A DNA stretch of 15,909 nt. It comes from Brumimicrobium sp040882265 (GTDB lineage: Bacteria > Bacteroidota > Bacteroidia > Flavobacteriales_D > Crocinitomicaceae). The notes beneath the pieces are model-generated. The model was given only the letters and a program-made list of their open reading frames with translations, ran no database searches and was not told the DNA's origin. The position numbers and the translations under genes are program-made. Positions 1 to 6,612 of this stretch are shown piece by piece (the stretch's first letter is position 1; each line of letters begins with the position of its first letter). The stretch is from positions 1-15,909 of the forward strand of contig JBBEBO010000162.1 in assembly GCA_040882265.1 (NCBI GenBank), read 5' to 3'.

Positions 1-94
1 CAACGAGCATCAGAGAACCAAACAAAACATTCGTGCATTCGTGGCATCCAACGAGCATCAGAGAACCAAACAAAACATTCGTGCATTCGTGGCA
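1..94. repeat. 48-bp tandem direct repeat, two copies
   Basis: The segment 1-46 recurs at 49-94 without a mismatch, giving a period of 48 bp. The first copy ends in a 2-nt linker (TC), and the array stops about 55 bp before purE. Each unit ends in CATTCGTGCATTCGTGGC, which itself contains a short internal direct repeat (ATTCGTG / ATTCGTG). The array begins at base 1, so more units may lie to the left. I see no ORF or obvious hairpin in it. It is probably a dispersed intergenic repeat; its function is unknown. Confidence 0.9.
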
Positions 95-126
95 AAACCT
101 CACGACATAGTTCACTTCATTTTCGT

Positions 127-134
127 TATATTTA
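127..134 (+). promoter_or_regulatory. Candidate -7 box for purE
   Basis: TATATTTA matches the Bacteroidetes -7 consensus TAnnTTTG at all but the last position and lies 15 nt before the purE ATG. I see no convincing -33 TTTG box at the usual spacing, so this is suggestive only. Confidence 0.35.
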
Positions 135-149
135 CAAAAAATAAATGCG

Positions 150-629
150 ATGCCAGAAGTAGGAATTATAATGGGAAGTAAGTCAGACTTGCACATTATG
201 CAAGAAGCTGCAGATATATTAGATCATTTGGGTGTGGATTACGAAATGAATATTGTTTCAGCTCACAGGACTCCTCAACGGATGTATGATTATGCTAAAA
301 ATGCTCACAAACAAGGCCTAAAAGTTATAATTGCTGGTGCTGGAGGTGCTGCTCACCTGCCAGGAATGACAGCATCCTTAACTCCACTCCCTGTAATTGG
401 AGTTCCTATAAAATCTAGAAACTCAATCGATGGTTGGGATTCTGTACTTTCTATTTTACAAATGCCTGGTGGTATTCCCGTAGCTACTGTTGCACTTGAC
501 GGAGCAAAAAACGCAGGAATTTTAGCGGCTAAAATTATTGGCGCTCAACAACCTGAATTATTGAAGCGTTTAGAGCAGTACATGGAGGAGCTGAAGCAGA
601 AAGTGATGGATTCTGCACGTGATTTGTAG
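150..629 (+). CDS. purE: N5-carboxyaminoimidazole ribonucleotide mutase PurE
   Basis: This cytoplasmic enzyme of de novo purine synthesis converts N5-CAIR to CAIR (class I PurE, which works with PurK). The 159-aa length is normal for the family. Visible family motifs are the phosphate-binding GSKSD loop (residues 9-13), SAHRTP with the conserved His39 (38-42), the glycine-rich GAGGAAHLPG (63-72) and PLPVIGVP (79-86). The ATG at 150 starts immediately at the conserved N-terminal beta strand, so it is very likely the real start. No purK is visible: the gene begins close to the left edge, behind a tandem repeat, and the next gene is convergent. Whether purK lies to the left cannot be seen here. 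Confidence 0.97.
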   Translation: MPEVGIIMGSKSDLHIMQEAADILDHLGVDYEMNIVSAHRTPQRMYDYAKNAHKQGLKVIIAGAGGAAHLPGMTASLTPLPVIGVPIKSRNSIDGWDSVLSILQMPGGIPVATVALDGAKNAGILAAKIIGAQQPELLKRLEQYMEELKQKVMDSARDL

Positions 630-1011
630 TATTTCAATAAAATTACTGTCTTTTGATTCTCCTTTATTCAGTACAAAAGCTATAAAAAAACTAAATCTCG
701 AAAAGAACACATTTTGTCACGATTTTTGAAACAAAAAGTCGCGCAAAAATGAGAACTCCCAAATAATTCTTTAACCACGGGTTAATCCCGAATTGTCGGG
801 ACTTACCCCGTGGCAAAAGAACCTTTGGTTTTACCAAAACCAACGAAAAAAGGAGTTCTAAATTTAAATGCGTTTGCCCTGGCAGCAAAAGAAACTTAGT
901 TTTTTAATCAAAAATAGTTACTAAATTTAAATGCGACAGCCATTTTAGAGAGCCTATCAAGACCGATTGCTTTGAAGAACTAGCTATAGGAATGCTTAAA
1001 TTCAATAACCA
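630..1011. other. Convergent intergenic gap with palindromes and repeat remnants
   Basis: This gap separates the 3' ends of purE (+) and the porin (-). An open frame on the minus strand (691-888) lies across the inverted repeats and is taken as spurious. The contents are a segment resembling the mobile-repeat family found near 11.3 kb (from about 711), the nested hairpins at 752-859, and a 15-bp direct repeat CTAAATTTAAATGCG at 858-872 and 921-935. I see no gene. Confidence 0.7.
711..859. repeat. Divergent palindromic element related to the 11.3-kb repeat family
   Basis: Bases 713-735 (TTTGTCACGATTTTTG then AACAAAAA) closely match 11337-11360 inside the younger element. As there, a C/A-rich stretch follows and then a hairpin framed by CCACGG/CCGTGG. 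The hairpin 775-813 has an outer stem CCACGGG/CCCGTGG (775-781 with 807-813) and an inner stem TCCCGA/TCGGGA (786-791 with 796-801) with an ATTG loop. A second perfect hairpin has arms 825-832 and 836-843 (TTGGTTTT/AAAACCAA). The octamer AGAACTCC (752-759) is the exact reverse complement of 852-859, so the group is nested. No coding capacity is evident. Confidence 0.65.
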
Positions 1012-2751
1012 CTAATTAAAGAAATCCCACGTCACGCCAATTCTAATTATAAAAGGCATAATGGGATAATTAGAACCAATTCTTGATGTTGGGTCATTGA
1101 GAAAAGCATCAAGGTGTTCAGCACGGATAAAAAATCTAAATTCATCTATTTCTAAAGCTGTGAAGGCATTCAATCGCATTAAATTTGGAGTTTGTTCATT
1201 AGTCTGAGTTGGTTGCAGCACGCTTAGAAGTGAATTGTACTCCATAAATTGATATCCGAGTACGTATCCTAAATCTACACCAAATGAAAAACCTAATCGC
1301 TGGGCTTCAAACAACTTTGTTTTAAAAGCAATTCTATTCATTGTAGAAAAAGTAGGTTGATAATTAAAATTAGCTGTGTTAAAACCCAATTTAACACTTG
1401 GATAAAACCTCCATTGCCCAAGGTGTAATGCTCCTCCAATTTCCAATGCACCCACTGAAACTAAATCGAGTGTATCTTGACGCCATTCATTATCGATAAA
1501 ATACAAACCATTATTTACACTTGTCCAATTGATTTTTGCCTGAATCATAGTAGTATCTCCATATCGAATTCCACCAGAAATATTGAGTAATTGCTGTGCT
1601 TCAAGTTCTTCTAACTCCCATTGCAAATGATTTCCAAAATGAAACCTTTGATATGGAAGCGGAAGTTTATTATCAATATTTACAGCAGCAAATAAACTTG
1701 CTTTAGCGAAGGGATTGAAACTCATTTTTGCATGATTATAAAACTCACCTAAAGCTCCTAAAACATTGAAATAAAATTCATTTTCAACTGAAATACCTCT
1801 CCATTTTGTCCATAAGTTTGAATGTAAAAAAACTTCATTTGTGTCTCTGTAAGTATCTAAATTTTGATTTTTCCAATAGCGATGATTTAATGTTGCGTCG
1901 ATTTGAAAAGATCTGGAACTAAAATAAATTCCTGCACCATTCGACAAAGAAGCTGTTTGATATTGATCACGTGTTTCGGTTGAATCAATATATACATTCT
2001 CAACCAAACTAGTATTTAAAATTTCATCTCGGTACACCCTTCCATTCAAGTCGAAATTATGTTGTGTTTTAAATCCTGTACCTGTTATTGAATCTCCTAT
2101 TAGCCTATAGTAATTGTCCCAGTTTATATCTAACTTTCTAATTACTGATTCTGCATTTTCATTTAGCACTGGGGTAAACTCAAGTGCAAACCCTTCAAGA
2201 AACTCGTCTGTTTCAATTCCCCAGTTTTCGGCATATTGATGTGCGCCAAAATAGGCATCAATTTTTGTTGACCATTTTTTTTGAGTGTGGAAGAATTGCA
2301 AACTAACATCATTTAGCTTAAAGTCACCATTTCTCAACAAACCATTGCTTGTTCTACGATGATACCTAAAATGAATATGGCTTTGGGGGGTGAAGTATTG
2401 ATGATAATCTAGGTTTAATGCTTGGTTTAATGAACTACCAAAAGCATATTGGAAACCCAAGTAAGGAAGTCCGATGTATTTTGGTTTCACCCTTTTTTCA
2501 TGACCTAAATACGCTAACCCAGCGGGAGAATTATATAGATTCCTTGCTAGATTCCATTCATGCATTTCACTAAATCCAGCAGCTGGTCTAAGGTTGATAT
2601 CTCCAACATTAATTGCATCAATAGAATCTAAATCAGCGCCATTTGAACGATAATTTAATCCTATGGTATCAACTTTTGACAACATGAGCTTTTGCTGACC
2701 TAGAAGATTACCTGCAAATATGAGTAATATGCTAATTAAAATCTTTCTCAC
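1012..2751 (-). CDS. Putative porin, outer-membrane beta-barrel protein
   Basis: The 579-aa product has an N-terminal signal peptide (residues 1 to about 18, basic then hydrophobic, ending near LLGQQ). The rest is rich in alternating aromatic/polar beta strands and ends in an aromatic residue pattern (TWDFFN) typical of outer-membrane barrels. The stretch around residues 70-175 (NLYNSPAGLAYLG, LGFQYAF, FRYHRRTSNGLL) resembles the Bacteroidetes 'putative porin' (Porin_10-like) family, which is usually about 600-700 aa. It presumably forms a channel in the outer membrane; the substrate cannot be told. The start codon is GTG at 2751, and no better upstream ATG is seen. It stands alone, convergent with purE and preceded by a non-coding region carrying a structured RNA candidate. 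Confidence 0.8.
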   Translation of the reverse strand: MRKILISILLIFAGNLLGQQKLMLSKVDTIGLNYRSNGADLDSIDAINVGDINLRPAAGFSEMHEWNLARNLYNSPAGLAYLGHEKRVKPKYIGLPYLGFQYAFGSSLNQALNLDYHQYFTPQSHIHFRYHRRTSNGLLRNGDFKLNDVSLQFFHTQKKWSTKIDAYFGAHQYAENWGIETDEFLEGFALEFTPVLNENAESVIRKLDINWDNYYRLIGDSITGTGFKTQHNFDLNGRVYRDEILNTSLVENVYIDSTETRDQYQTASLSNGAGIYFSSRSFQIDATLNHRYWKNQNLDTYRDTNEVFLHSNLWTKWRGISVENEFYFNVLGALGEFYNHAKMSFNPFAKASLFAAVNIDNKLPLPYQRFHFGNHLQWELEELEAQQLLNISGGIRYGDTTMIQAKINWTSVNNGLYFIDNEWRQDTLDLVSVGALEIGGALHLGQWRFYPSVKLGFNTANFNYQPTFSTMNRIAFKTKLFEAQRLGFSFGVDLGYVLGYQFMEYNSLLSVLQPTQTNEQTPNLMRLNAFTALEIDEFRFFIRAEHLDAFLNDPTSRIGSNYPIMPFIIRIGVTWDFFN

Positions 2752-2869
2752 GTTACTACAATGTATGAAGCATCTATTTTATTGTTTAATCGATAAAGAA
2801 AGGCAATATTACGAATTTAAAAAGAACAACGAATATAAAGGTTCTTGAAAGTTTTGTGAGATCTGGAGA

Positions 2870-3106
2870 AAAGAAAAAAGAACCCATATAGCCTTAGTTT
2901 TCTGAAAACTTCAGAATGTCATGGTTAGAACCTCCAGTCTACGTCTGTAATCCTCTGGGTTATCCTTACTTCGAAAAGTGAAGGGAGGCTCGCCATTGGT
3001 AAACCAAGTACAGCTCTAAATATAAAAATGTTAAGTTTCAAAAACACGCTATATGGGCGGCATCTTCTGCCTAAGGTTAAGTAAACGTCTTTACGTCTCC
3101 AACCTC
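2870..3106 (-). ncRNA. Candidate structured small RNA (6S-like rod?), unverified
   Basis: The minus-strand sequence can fold into a rod closed by a perfect 10-bp helix between 3048-3057 and 2883-2892 (CCCATATAGC with GCTATATGGG), 155 nt apart. Inside are helices pairing 2993-2996 with 2921-2924 and 2984-2988 with 2931-2935 (CCTCC/GGAGG), and an apical hairpin around a TTCG loop (about 2963-2985). A local hairpin AGTTTT/AAAACT lies at 2896-2910. The closing helix is followed directly by TTCTTTTTTCTTTTC on the minus strand, suiting a 3' end near 2870. Upstream hairpins occur at 3059-3071 and 3074-3105. A closed rod with internal bubbles resembles 6S RNA architecture, but I recognise no diagnostic consensus. 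The plus strand could also be the transcribed one, ending at the 3211-3257 terminator. Confidence 0.4.
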
Positions 3107-3111
3107 TATTG

Positions 3112-3119
3112 TAAACTTA
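3112..3119 (-). promoter_or_regulatory. Candidate -7 box for the structured RNA
   Basis: Read on the minus strand this is TAAGTTTA, one base from TAnnTTTG. It would place a start site near 3104-3107, immediately before the first hairpin of the candidate RNA. The -33 region is only T-rich, so support is weak. Confidence 0.25.
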
Positions 3120-3159
3120 ATAAAAAAAATCCAATTAAAAAAGAAAAAAATAAGTGATT

Positions 3160-3205
3160 TTTTTATGAAATATGGTTTAATGAACTCAAGCATATTTCAT
3201 AAAAA
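3160..3205. repeat. Perfect 15-bp AT-rich inverted repeat
   Basis: The arm TTTTTATGAAATATG at 3160-3174 is the exact reverse complement of 3191-3205, with a 16-nt loop. Each arm ends in a run of T or A, so it could act as a weak terminator on either strand. It lies next to the stronger hairpin at 3211-3252, on the distal side from the DUF4836-like gene's stop. Confidence 0.8.
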
Positions 3206-3210
3206 TACAC

Positions 3211-3257
3211 ACGCACCGTACGGGCGTATTGCAATACACCCGTACGGTGCGTTTTTT
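3211..3257 (+). terminator. Strong hairpin terminator, probably bidirectional
   Basis: A 14-bp GC-rich stem (3211-3224 with 3239-3252, core CGCACCGTACGGG) continues after one C/A mismatch into an inner palindrome GTATTGCAATAC (3226-3237). The plus-strand arm is followed at once by six T (3252-3257). On the minus strand the arm is followed by GTGTGTATTTTT. It lies about 50 bp past the stop codon of the minus-strand lipoprotein gene (3303), which it probably terminates. The better T-tract points the other way, towards any plus-strand transcript from 2752-3210. Confidence 0.8.
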
Positions 3258-3302
3258 CGAGATCTGTTTTGTTTTTTCTGGACACTATTAAGTCTAAAAA
3301 AA

Positions 3303-4808
3303 TCACATCATCAATCCACCACCAAATTGGTCTTCAAGTTTTTTCTTTAACGCGCCAACAATTTGACCTAAAGCGTTTTGATTCGTGTCTGTGAGCTGTA
3401 ATACAATTTTAGCTCCTGAGTTATCTGCCTCAATCATTAAATAATCAGCCAACTCAAGTAAAAGTTCAGCTTCTTTACTCGGCATAGGAAATTCTGCTGC
3501 CTTAAGTTGTTTTATATCCACAAACAACGAAAATGGTTTATCACCAAATGACTCCATTCCTCTTACTTTTTCAAGCGTTGAAATTTTAAAAGTTTCTTTC
3601 GACTCTTCATTACTATGAAGTATAAACTCATCACTGTTTACTTTCGCCATAGATTGATCGTAACGATAATATCCATCTCCTAGATCTTCAACATTTCCTT
3701 CTTCACCAAAAGTTGAAATGAGGTCATTTACTAATTCGTTATTCTCCCCTAAACCTGCATAAAAATTAAACTCAGGGATCATTGCTGATTGCATATCTGG
3801 AACGGTATTTAGGGCAAACCCTAGCTCACCGCTGACAACAGAACCTATTCCTTCTCCACCTAAGGCATGAAGGAAAAAGCCACCCATGCCTAAAGATCGA
3901 TATAAATCCTTAGTAGCTTGTGGATTCATTCGCTTTAAAAATTTCTCCATTTTGGGAATATCTAATGCAGCAGAAAATGCAATAGAAGGCTTTCCTGGAC
4001 CTAATTTTGAGACAATCTTATTTGAATTATCTGATTTAAAGAAAAATGCTTCTTTCAATTTATCACTGATGCGTTCTGTATTTGCACTAATAGTTATATT
4101 TCCAGGATTAAAATCAACCGATGTGGAGTAATGTCCATCTTCAACCATTTCTGTGATTTCCTTTCTCTGCTCTGCAGACAGACTGTTCAAACTAGTATTT
4201 GAGGTGCTGTATAAATTGGCTAAATTAGTCCCCAATAATATGTCTGTTTCTAAATCTAGTATTTCAACCACTTTAGGGTTTTGTTTTTTATCTGTAACCT
4301 TAATAAATGATGTTTTAAGTTCATCTTTAATATCACCTTCAGCAGTTGAAGTAATCATGATAGCTAGTTGATCATTAAAACCGATAGCTGTAGTCATATC
4401 ATCGTACATCATAACTCCTTTTTCTTCCTCAAAAGGATATCCCATTTCCTCAAACATGCCTTGAAGAGAATCTTTATTCTCAACACTCATAAAAATAAAA
4501 ACTTTCTCAGGTAGTCCTTCTCTATCAAGCGGTCCAGTCATTGCATAATGAATTCCGTTTTTGATTGAAATTCCTTTCTCCATTTCTGACATTTGGTTTT
4601 TAAAAAAAGATCCAATCCCAGATAATGACTCTATCTCACCTTTTTTAAGTATCGTTTTTATGTCTACATATCCATAACCAATTACATCTTGGTGACTGCT
4701 TACAAAAGAAGCAACAGAAGATTTTAAAGCTACGGTTTCTTCATCTTTACAGGCAGTAAAAGCGATAGTCAACGAAATACACGTTAAAAAGTAAAAGTAA
4801 TGTCTCAT
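3303..4808 (-). CDS. DUF4836-like lipoprotein
   Basis: The product is 501 aa from the ATG at 4808. An in-frame ATG at 4841 would add 11 residues, but starting at 4808 gives a classical lipoprotein signal peptide (MRHYFYFLTCISLTIAFTAC, with Cys20 as the lipidated residue and acidic residues CKDEE after it). The body looks like the Bacteroidetes DUF4836 family: repeated modules in which a small helical-strand unit (VIGYGYVDIKTILKKG near residues 40-55) is followed by statements of the type 'ydd-mtaigfndqlaimi' and 'kpsiafsaaldipkmekflkrm'. The family's function is unknown; an exported envelope protein is the safe statement. The C-terminus ends in GGGLMM, a glycine/methionine tail. The gene is divergent from the 5072 gene and ends just before a strong terminator. 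Confidence 0.65.
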   Translation of the reverse strand: MRHYFYFLTCISLTIAFTACKDEETVALKSSVASFVSSHQDVIGYGYVDIKTILKKGEIESLSGIGSFFKNQMSEMEKGISIKNGIHYAMTGPLDREGLPEKVFIFMSVENKDSLQGMFEEMGYPFEEEKGVMMYDDMTTAIGFNDQLAIMITSTAEGDIKDELKTSFIKVTDKKQNPKVVEILDLETDILLGTNLANLYSTSNTSLNSLSAEQRKEITEMVEDGHYSTSVDFNPGNITISANTERISDKLKEAFFFKSDNSNKIVSKLGPGKPSIAFSAALDIPKMEKFLKRMNPQATKDLYRSLGMGGFFLHALGGEGIGSVVSGELGFALNTVPDMQSAMIPEFNFYAGLGENNELVNDLISTFGEEGNVEDLGDGYYRYDQSMAKVNSDEFILHSNEESKETFKISTLEKVRGMESFGDKPFSLFVDIKQLKAAEFPMPSKEAELLLELADYLMIEADNSGAKIVLQLTDTNQNALGQIVGALKKKLEDQFGGGLMM

Positions 4809-5059
4809 AATTAGATTTTTTCCAAATTTAACCAAACTCATGAATTTCTAAAAGAAAAACTTATTAATAATATTATTGTGAACGAAATTAGATCTAACAA
4901 AATTCATCTTTGATTACTTTCAATGTCATTGTGCGGGGTTTGATTGATTCATTATTCCAAGGTTTAAAGTTCAATGTTCAACACATACATTATAATGACA
5001 ATTAGTTTACGAAAAACTGAAAAAAATATACTTATGATTTTTAAGGACAGCTAATATAT

Positions 5060-5067
5060 TACCTTTG
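5060..5067 (+). promoter_or_regulatory. -7 promoter box for the 5072 gene
   Basis: TACCTTTG matches TAnnTTTG exactly and ends only 4 nt before the ATG at 5072. The transcript would start at or very near the start codon, giving a leaderless or nearly leaderless mRNA. A T-run at 5038-5042 sits at about -33 spacing. Confidence 0.55.
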
Positions 5068-5071
5068 TAAT

Positions 5072-5638
5072 ATGCATGATATTGAGCCATATTTTAATTG
5101 GAGAGATTTTTACATTTCATCAGAAGATGAGCGCTCTCCGTTTTATGCACGAGAATACAGTGAATTTGAATTTACAGATCAGGTGTACAACTATATAATA
5201 CACCCTCAGTGGGATAACATTGGTTCTCAAACTTTATTTTTAAAGATTTTATACACCGACTATGACGAAGGATACACAATTATTGAATTGATTGGCGAAT
5301 GGAATGATGCAATTAATAACGACATCATGACACTTAAAAGAGACATCATTGAGCCTTTAATGCACGAAGGAGTTGACAAATTTATTCTTATCGGTGAAAA
5401 CGTTTTAAACTTCCATTATTCAGACGATTGCTATTATGAAGAATGGTTTGATGAACTAGAAAATGGATATATTGCATTAATAAATTTCCATGATCATGTC
5501 GTCAAAGAGTTTAACGAAATCCACTTAGATCAATATTTCGTTTTAGGCGGTGAGCTTGAAGATATTTCTTGGAGAACGTATACACCTCAACAGTTTTTTA
5601 GTAAAATTGATGCTTATGTACAGAGGAGGTTGAATTAG
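5072..5638 (+). CDS. Conserved Bacteroidetes protein of unknown function
   Basis: The 188-aa protein is acidic and rich in aromatic residues, with no signal peptide or membrane segment, so it is probably cytoplasmic. From memory of Bacteroidetes genomes it resembles a widely conserved hypothetical protein whose members share an N-terminal 'YFNWRDFY...EDE.SPF..REYSEFEF', a central 'IHPQWDNIGSQTLFLKIL' and 'IIELIGEWNDAINNDIMTLKR', and 'FILIGENVLNFH.SDD.YYEEWFDEL'. The alternating hydrophobic strands and helices suggest an alpha/beta fold, and the central IELIGEWND...FILIGENVLNF part recalls a Rossmann- or STAS-like alternation, but that is only an impression. It is a single gene between a divergent lipoprotein and a convergent NUDIX gene, so context says little about its role. 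Confidence 0.75.
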   Translation: MHDIEPYFNWRDFYISSEDERSPFYAREYSEFEFTDQVYNYIIHPQWDNIGSQTLFLKILYTDYDEGYTIIELIGEWNDAINNDIMTLKRDIIEPLMHEGVDKFILIGENVLNFHYSDDCYYEEWFDELENGYIALINFHDHVVKEFNEIHLDQYFVLGGELEDISWRTYTPQQFFSKIDAYVQRRLN

Positions 5639-5667
5639 TAATTAGAGCTCAGGTTTAGCTGATTACT
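5637..5667. terminator. Possible bidirectional hairpin between convergent genes
   Basis: AGTAATTAG (5637-5645) pairs with CTGATTACT (5659-5667) over nine positions with one G-T wobble, around a 13-nt loop. It covers the stop codons of the genes ending at 5638 and 5663. There is no T-tract, so a terminator role is only suggested by position. Confidence 0.25.
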
Positions 5668-6094
5668 CTTCCATCAACACCCCAACAACTTTTTTATCAA
5701 TTGGAAACGTCACATCATCTTTTCTTAAGTCCTCCAGTGCAACCCATCTATGTACTTCTTGATTCCCAGATTTAAAATTAAACGGTGTATCTACGGTTTC
5801 TATTTTTGAAGTTAGTGGAGTATAAACGTGATAATAAACACTAATGATTTGATCATTTTCGTTAAAAGCAGACTGCTGAAAAAAATCGGTTAGATAAATC
5901 AAGTCTCCTACTTCAACCTCCAACTGAAGTTCCTCTACGAACTCGCGTTTTAGACAATCTTTTAAACCCTCACCTTGCTCTAAACCACCTCCGGGAAATT
6001 TTGTGAATTTTTTACCAAAACGGCTTTCATCAGACAGAAGCACTTCGTTTTTGTCGTTAATTAAAATTCCATAAACCCGAATATTAAAAGCCAT
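5663..6094 (-). CDS. NUDIX hydrolase
   Basis: The 143-aa cytoplasmic protein carries a nearly complete Nudix box G-x5-E-x7-RE-U-x-EE-x-G-U at residues 36-58 (G36, E42, R50, E51, E54, E55). Only the second conserved glycine is replaced, by Gln57. Nudix enzymes hydrolyse nucleoside diphosphates linked to another group and need a divalent metal held by the box glutamates. The length fits a single-domain hydrolase of the MutT/ADP-ribose type, and the substrate cannot be read from sequence. The ATG follows directly on the TAA of the upstream pyrophosphohydrolase gene (no gap), so the two are almost certainly co-transcribed and translationally coupled. Together they look like a nucleotide-pool cleaning pair (inference). 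Confidence 0.93.
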   Translation of the reverse strand: MAFNIRVYGILINDKNEVLLSDESRFGKKFTKFPGGGLEQGEGLKDCLKREFVEELQLEVEVGDLIYLTDFFQQSAFNENDQIISVYYHVYTPLTSKIETVDTPFNFKSGNQEVHRWVALEDLRKDDVTFPIDKKVVGVLMEE

Positions 6095-6499
6095 TTACTT
6101 CTCTATAATTGATTTTATGTCTGGTCTAAAATAATTGTTCCCTTTTAGTACTTTACCATCTTCTCTATAAATTGGTTTGCCATTCTCATCTAACTTACTC
6201 ATGTTTGAACGATGGATTTCTTCAAATACTTCACCTATCAAATCTTGCATTCCATGTTTTAAAATCGTTCCACACAAAATGTAAAGCTGGTCACCCAAAG
6301 CATCGGCTACTTCGACTAAATCATTGTTTTTAGCTGCTTCTAAATACTCTTTATTTTCTTCGTTCATCAATCTGTGACGCAACTCAATTTGATCCGGCTC
6401 GATTTCTGCGATTGGCGTTTTGTTATTTTTAATTCCAAAACTGTCGTGAAACTCTTCAACAGATGAAATTGCATCTTTTAAACTCAATTCTTTACTCAT
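6095..6499 (-). CDS. MazG/PRA-PH-like all-alpha NTP pyrophosphohydrolase
   Basis: The 134-aa helical protein carries the metal-binding signature of the all-alpha NTP pyrophosphatase superfamily: EENKE (residues 47-51, EExxE) and EVADALGD (63-70, ExxD). These enzymes cleave NTPs or dNTPs to the monophosphate and PPi. The sequence lacks the fused cyclohydrolase of HisI/HisE and is not next to his genes. A nucleotide-cleaning or minor-nucleotide role is therefore more likely than histidine synthesis. The C-terminal part (NMSKLDENGKPIYREDGKVLKGNNYFRPDI) is the usual tail of phage/bacterial 'phosphoribosyl-ATP pyrophosphohydrolase-like' proteins. It is the first gene of a two-gene unit with the NUDIX hydrolase. 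Confidence 0.88.
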   Translation of the reverse strand: MSKELSLKDAISSVEEFHDSFGIKNNKTPIAEIEPDQIELRHRLMNEENKEYLEAAKNNDLVEVADALGDQLYILCGTILKHGMQDLIGEVFEEIHRSNMSKLDENGKPIYREDGKVLKGNNYFRPDIKSIIEK

Positions 6500-6517
6500 A
6501 TTCTAATATTTAAAAAA

Positions 6518-6525
6518 CGAAAATA
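6518..6525 (-). promoter_or_regulatory. Candidate -7 box for the pyrophosphohydrolase/NUDIX pair
   Basis: On the minus strand this reads TATTTTCG, one base from TAnnTTTG, 18 nt before the ATG at 6499. No clear -33 box is seen. Confidence 0.35.
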
Positions 6526-6612
6526 TACATTCTTGCTTGGACTTCAGTTATAAAACTATATTTTTACTCTAACAATCAAGCTAAATAATTTGATTTACTT
6601 TAATTTGCAAAT

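Larger units (their letters stand above)
2752..3302. other. 551-bp non-coding interval with structured RNA candidate and hairpins
   Basis: No credible protein gene is found; a 61-codon frame on the plus strand (3165-3350) spans the terminator palindromes and is rejected. The interval holds, from left to right, a pyrimidine-rich tract on the minus strand (2863-2880), the long-range-paired candidate RNA (2870-3106), a weak minus promoter box (3112-3119), an AT-rich inverted repeat (3160-3205) and a strong hairpin with a T-tract (3211-3257). The octamer GAGATCTG occurs at 2858-2865 and again at 3259-3266, at either side of this block. Confidence 0.7.

Noticed and set aside
691..888. 65-codon frame on the minus strand
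   Set aside because: It runs through the nested hairpins and repeat remnant between convergent genes, has no recognisable protein features, and its composition follows the palindromes.
2870..3106. tmRNA, RNase P RNA or SRP RNA for the structured RNA candidate
   Set aside because: I could not find the tRNA-like 3' end of tmRNA, the conserved RNase P core or the SRP GGAAGCAG apical motif on either strand.
2858..3266. GAGATCTG at 2858-2865 and 3259-3266 as a possible target duplication around the non-coding block
   Set aside because: An 8-base match without terminal inverted repeats at the ends is weak; chance or a shared regulatory site is as likely.
3165..3350. 61-codon frame on the plus strand
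   Set aside because: It spans both terminator-like palindromes and overlaps the 3' end of the lipoprotein gene; no protein features.
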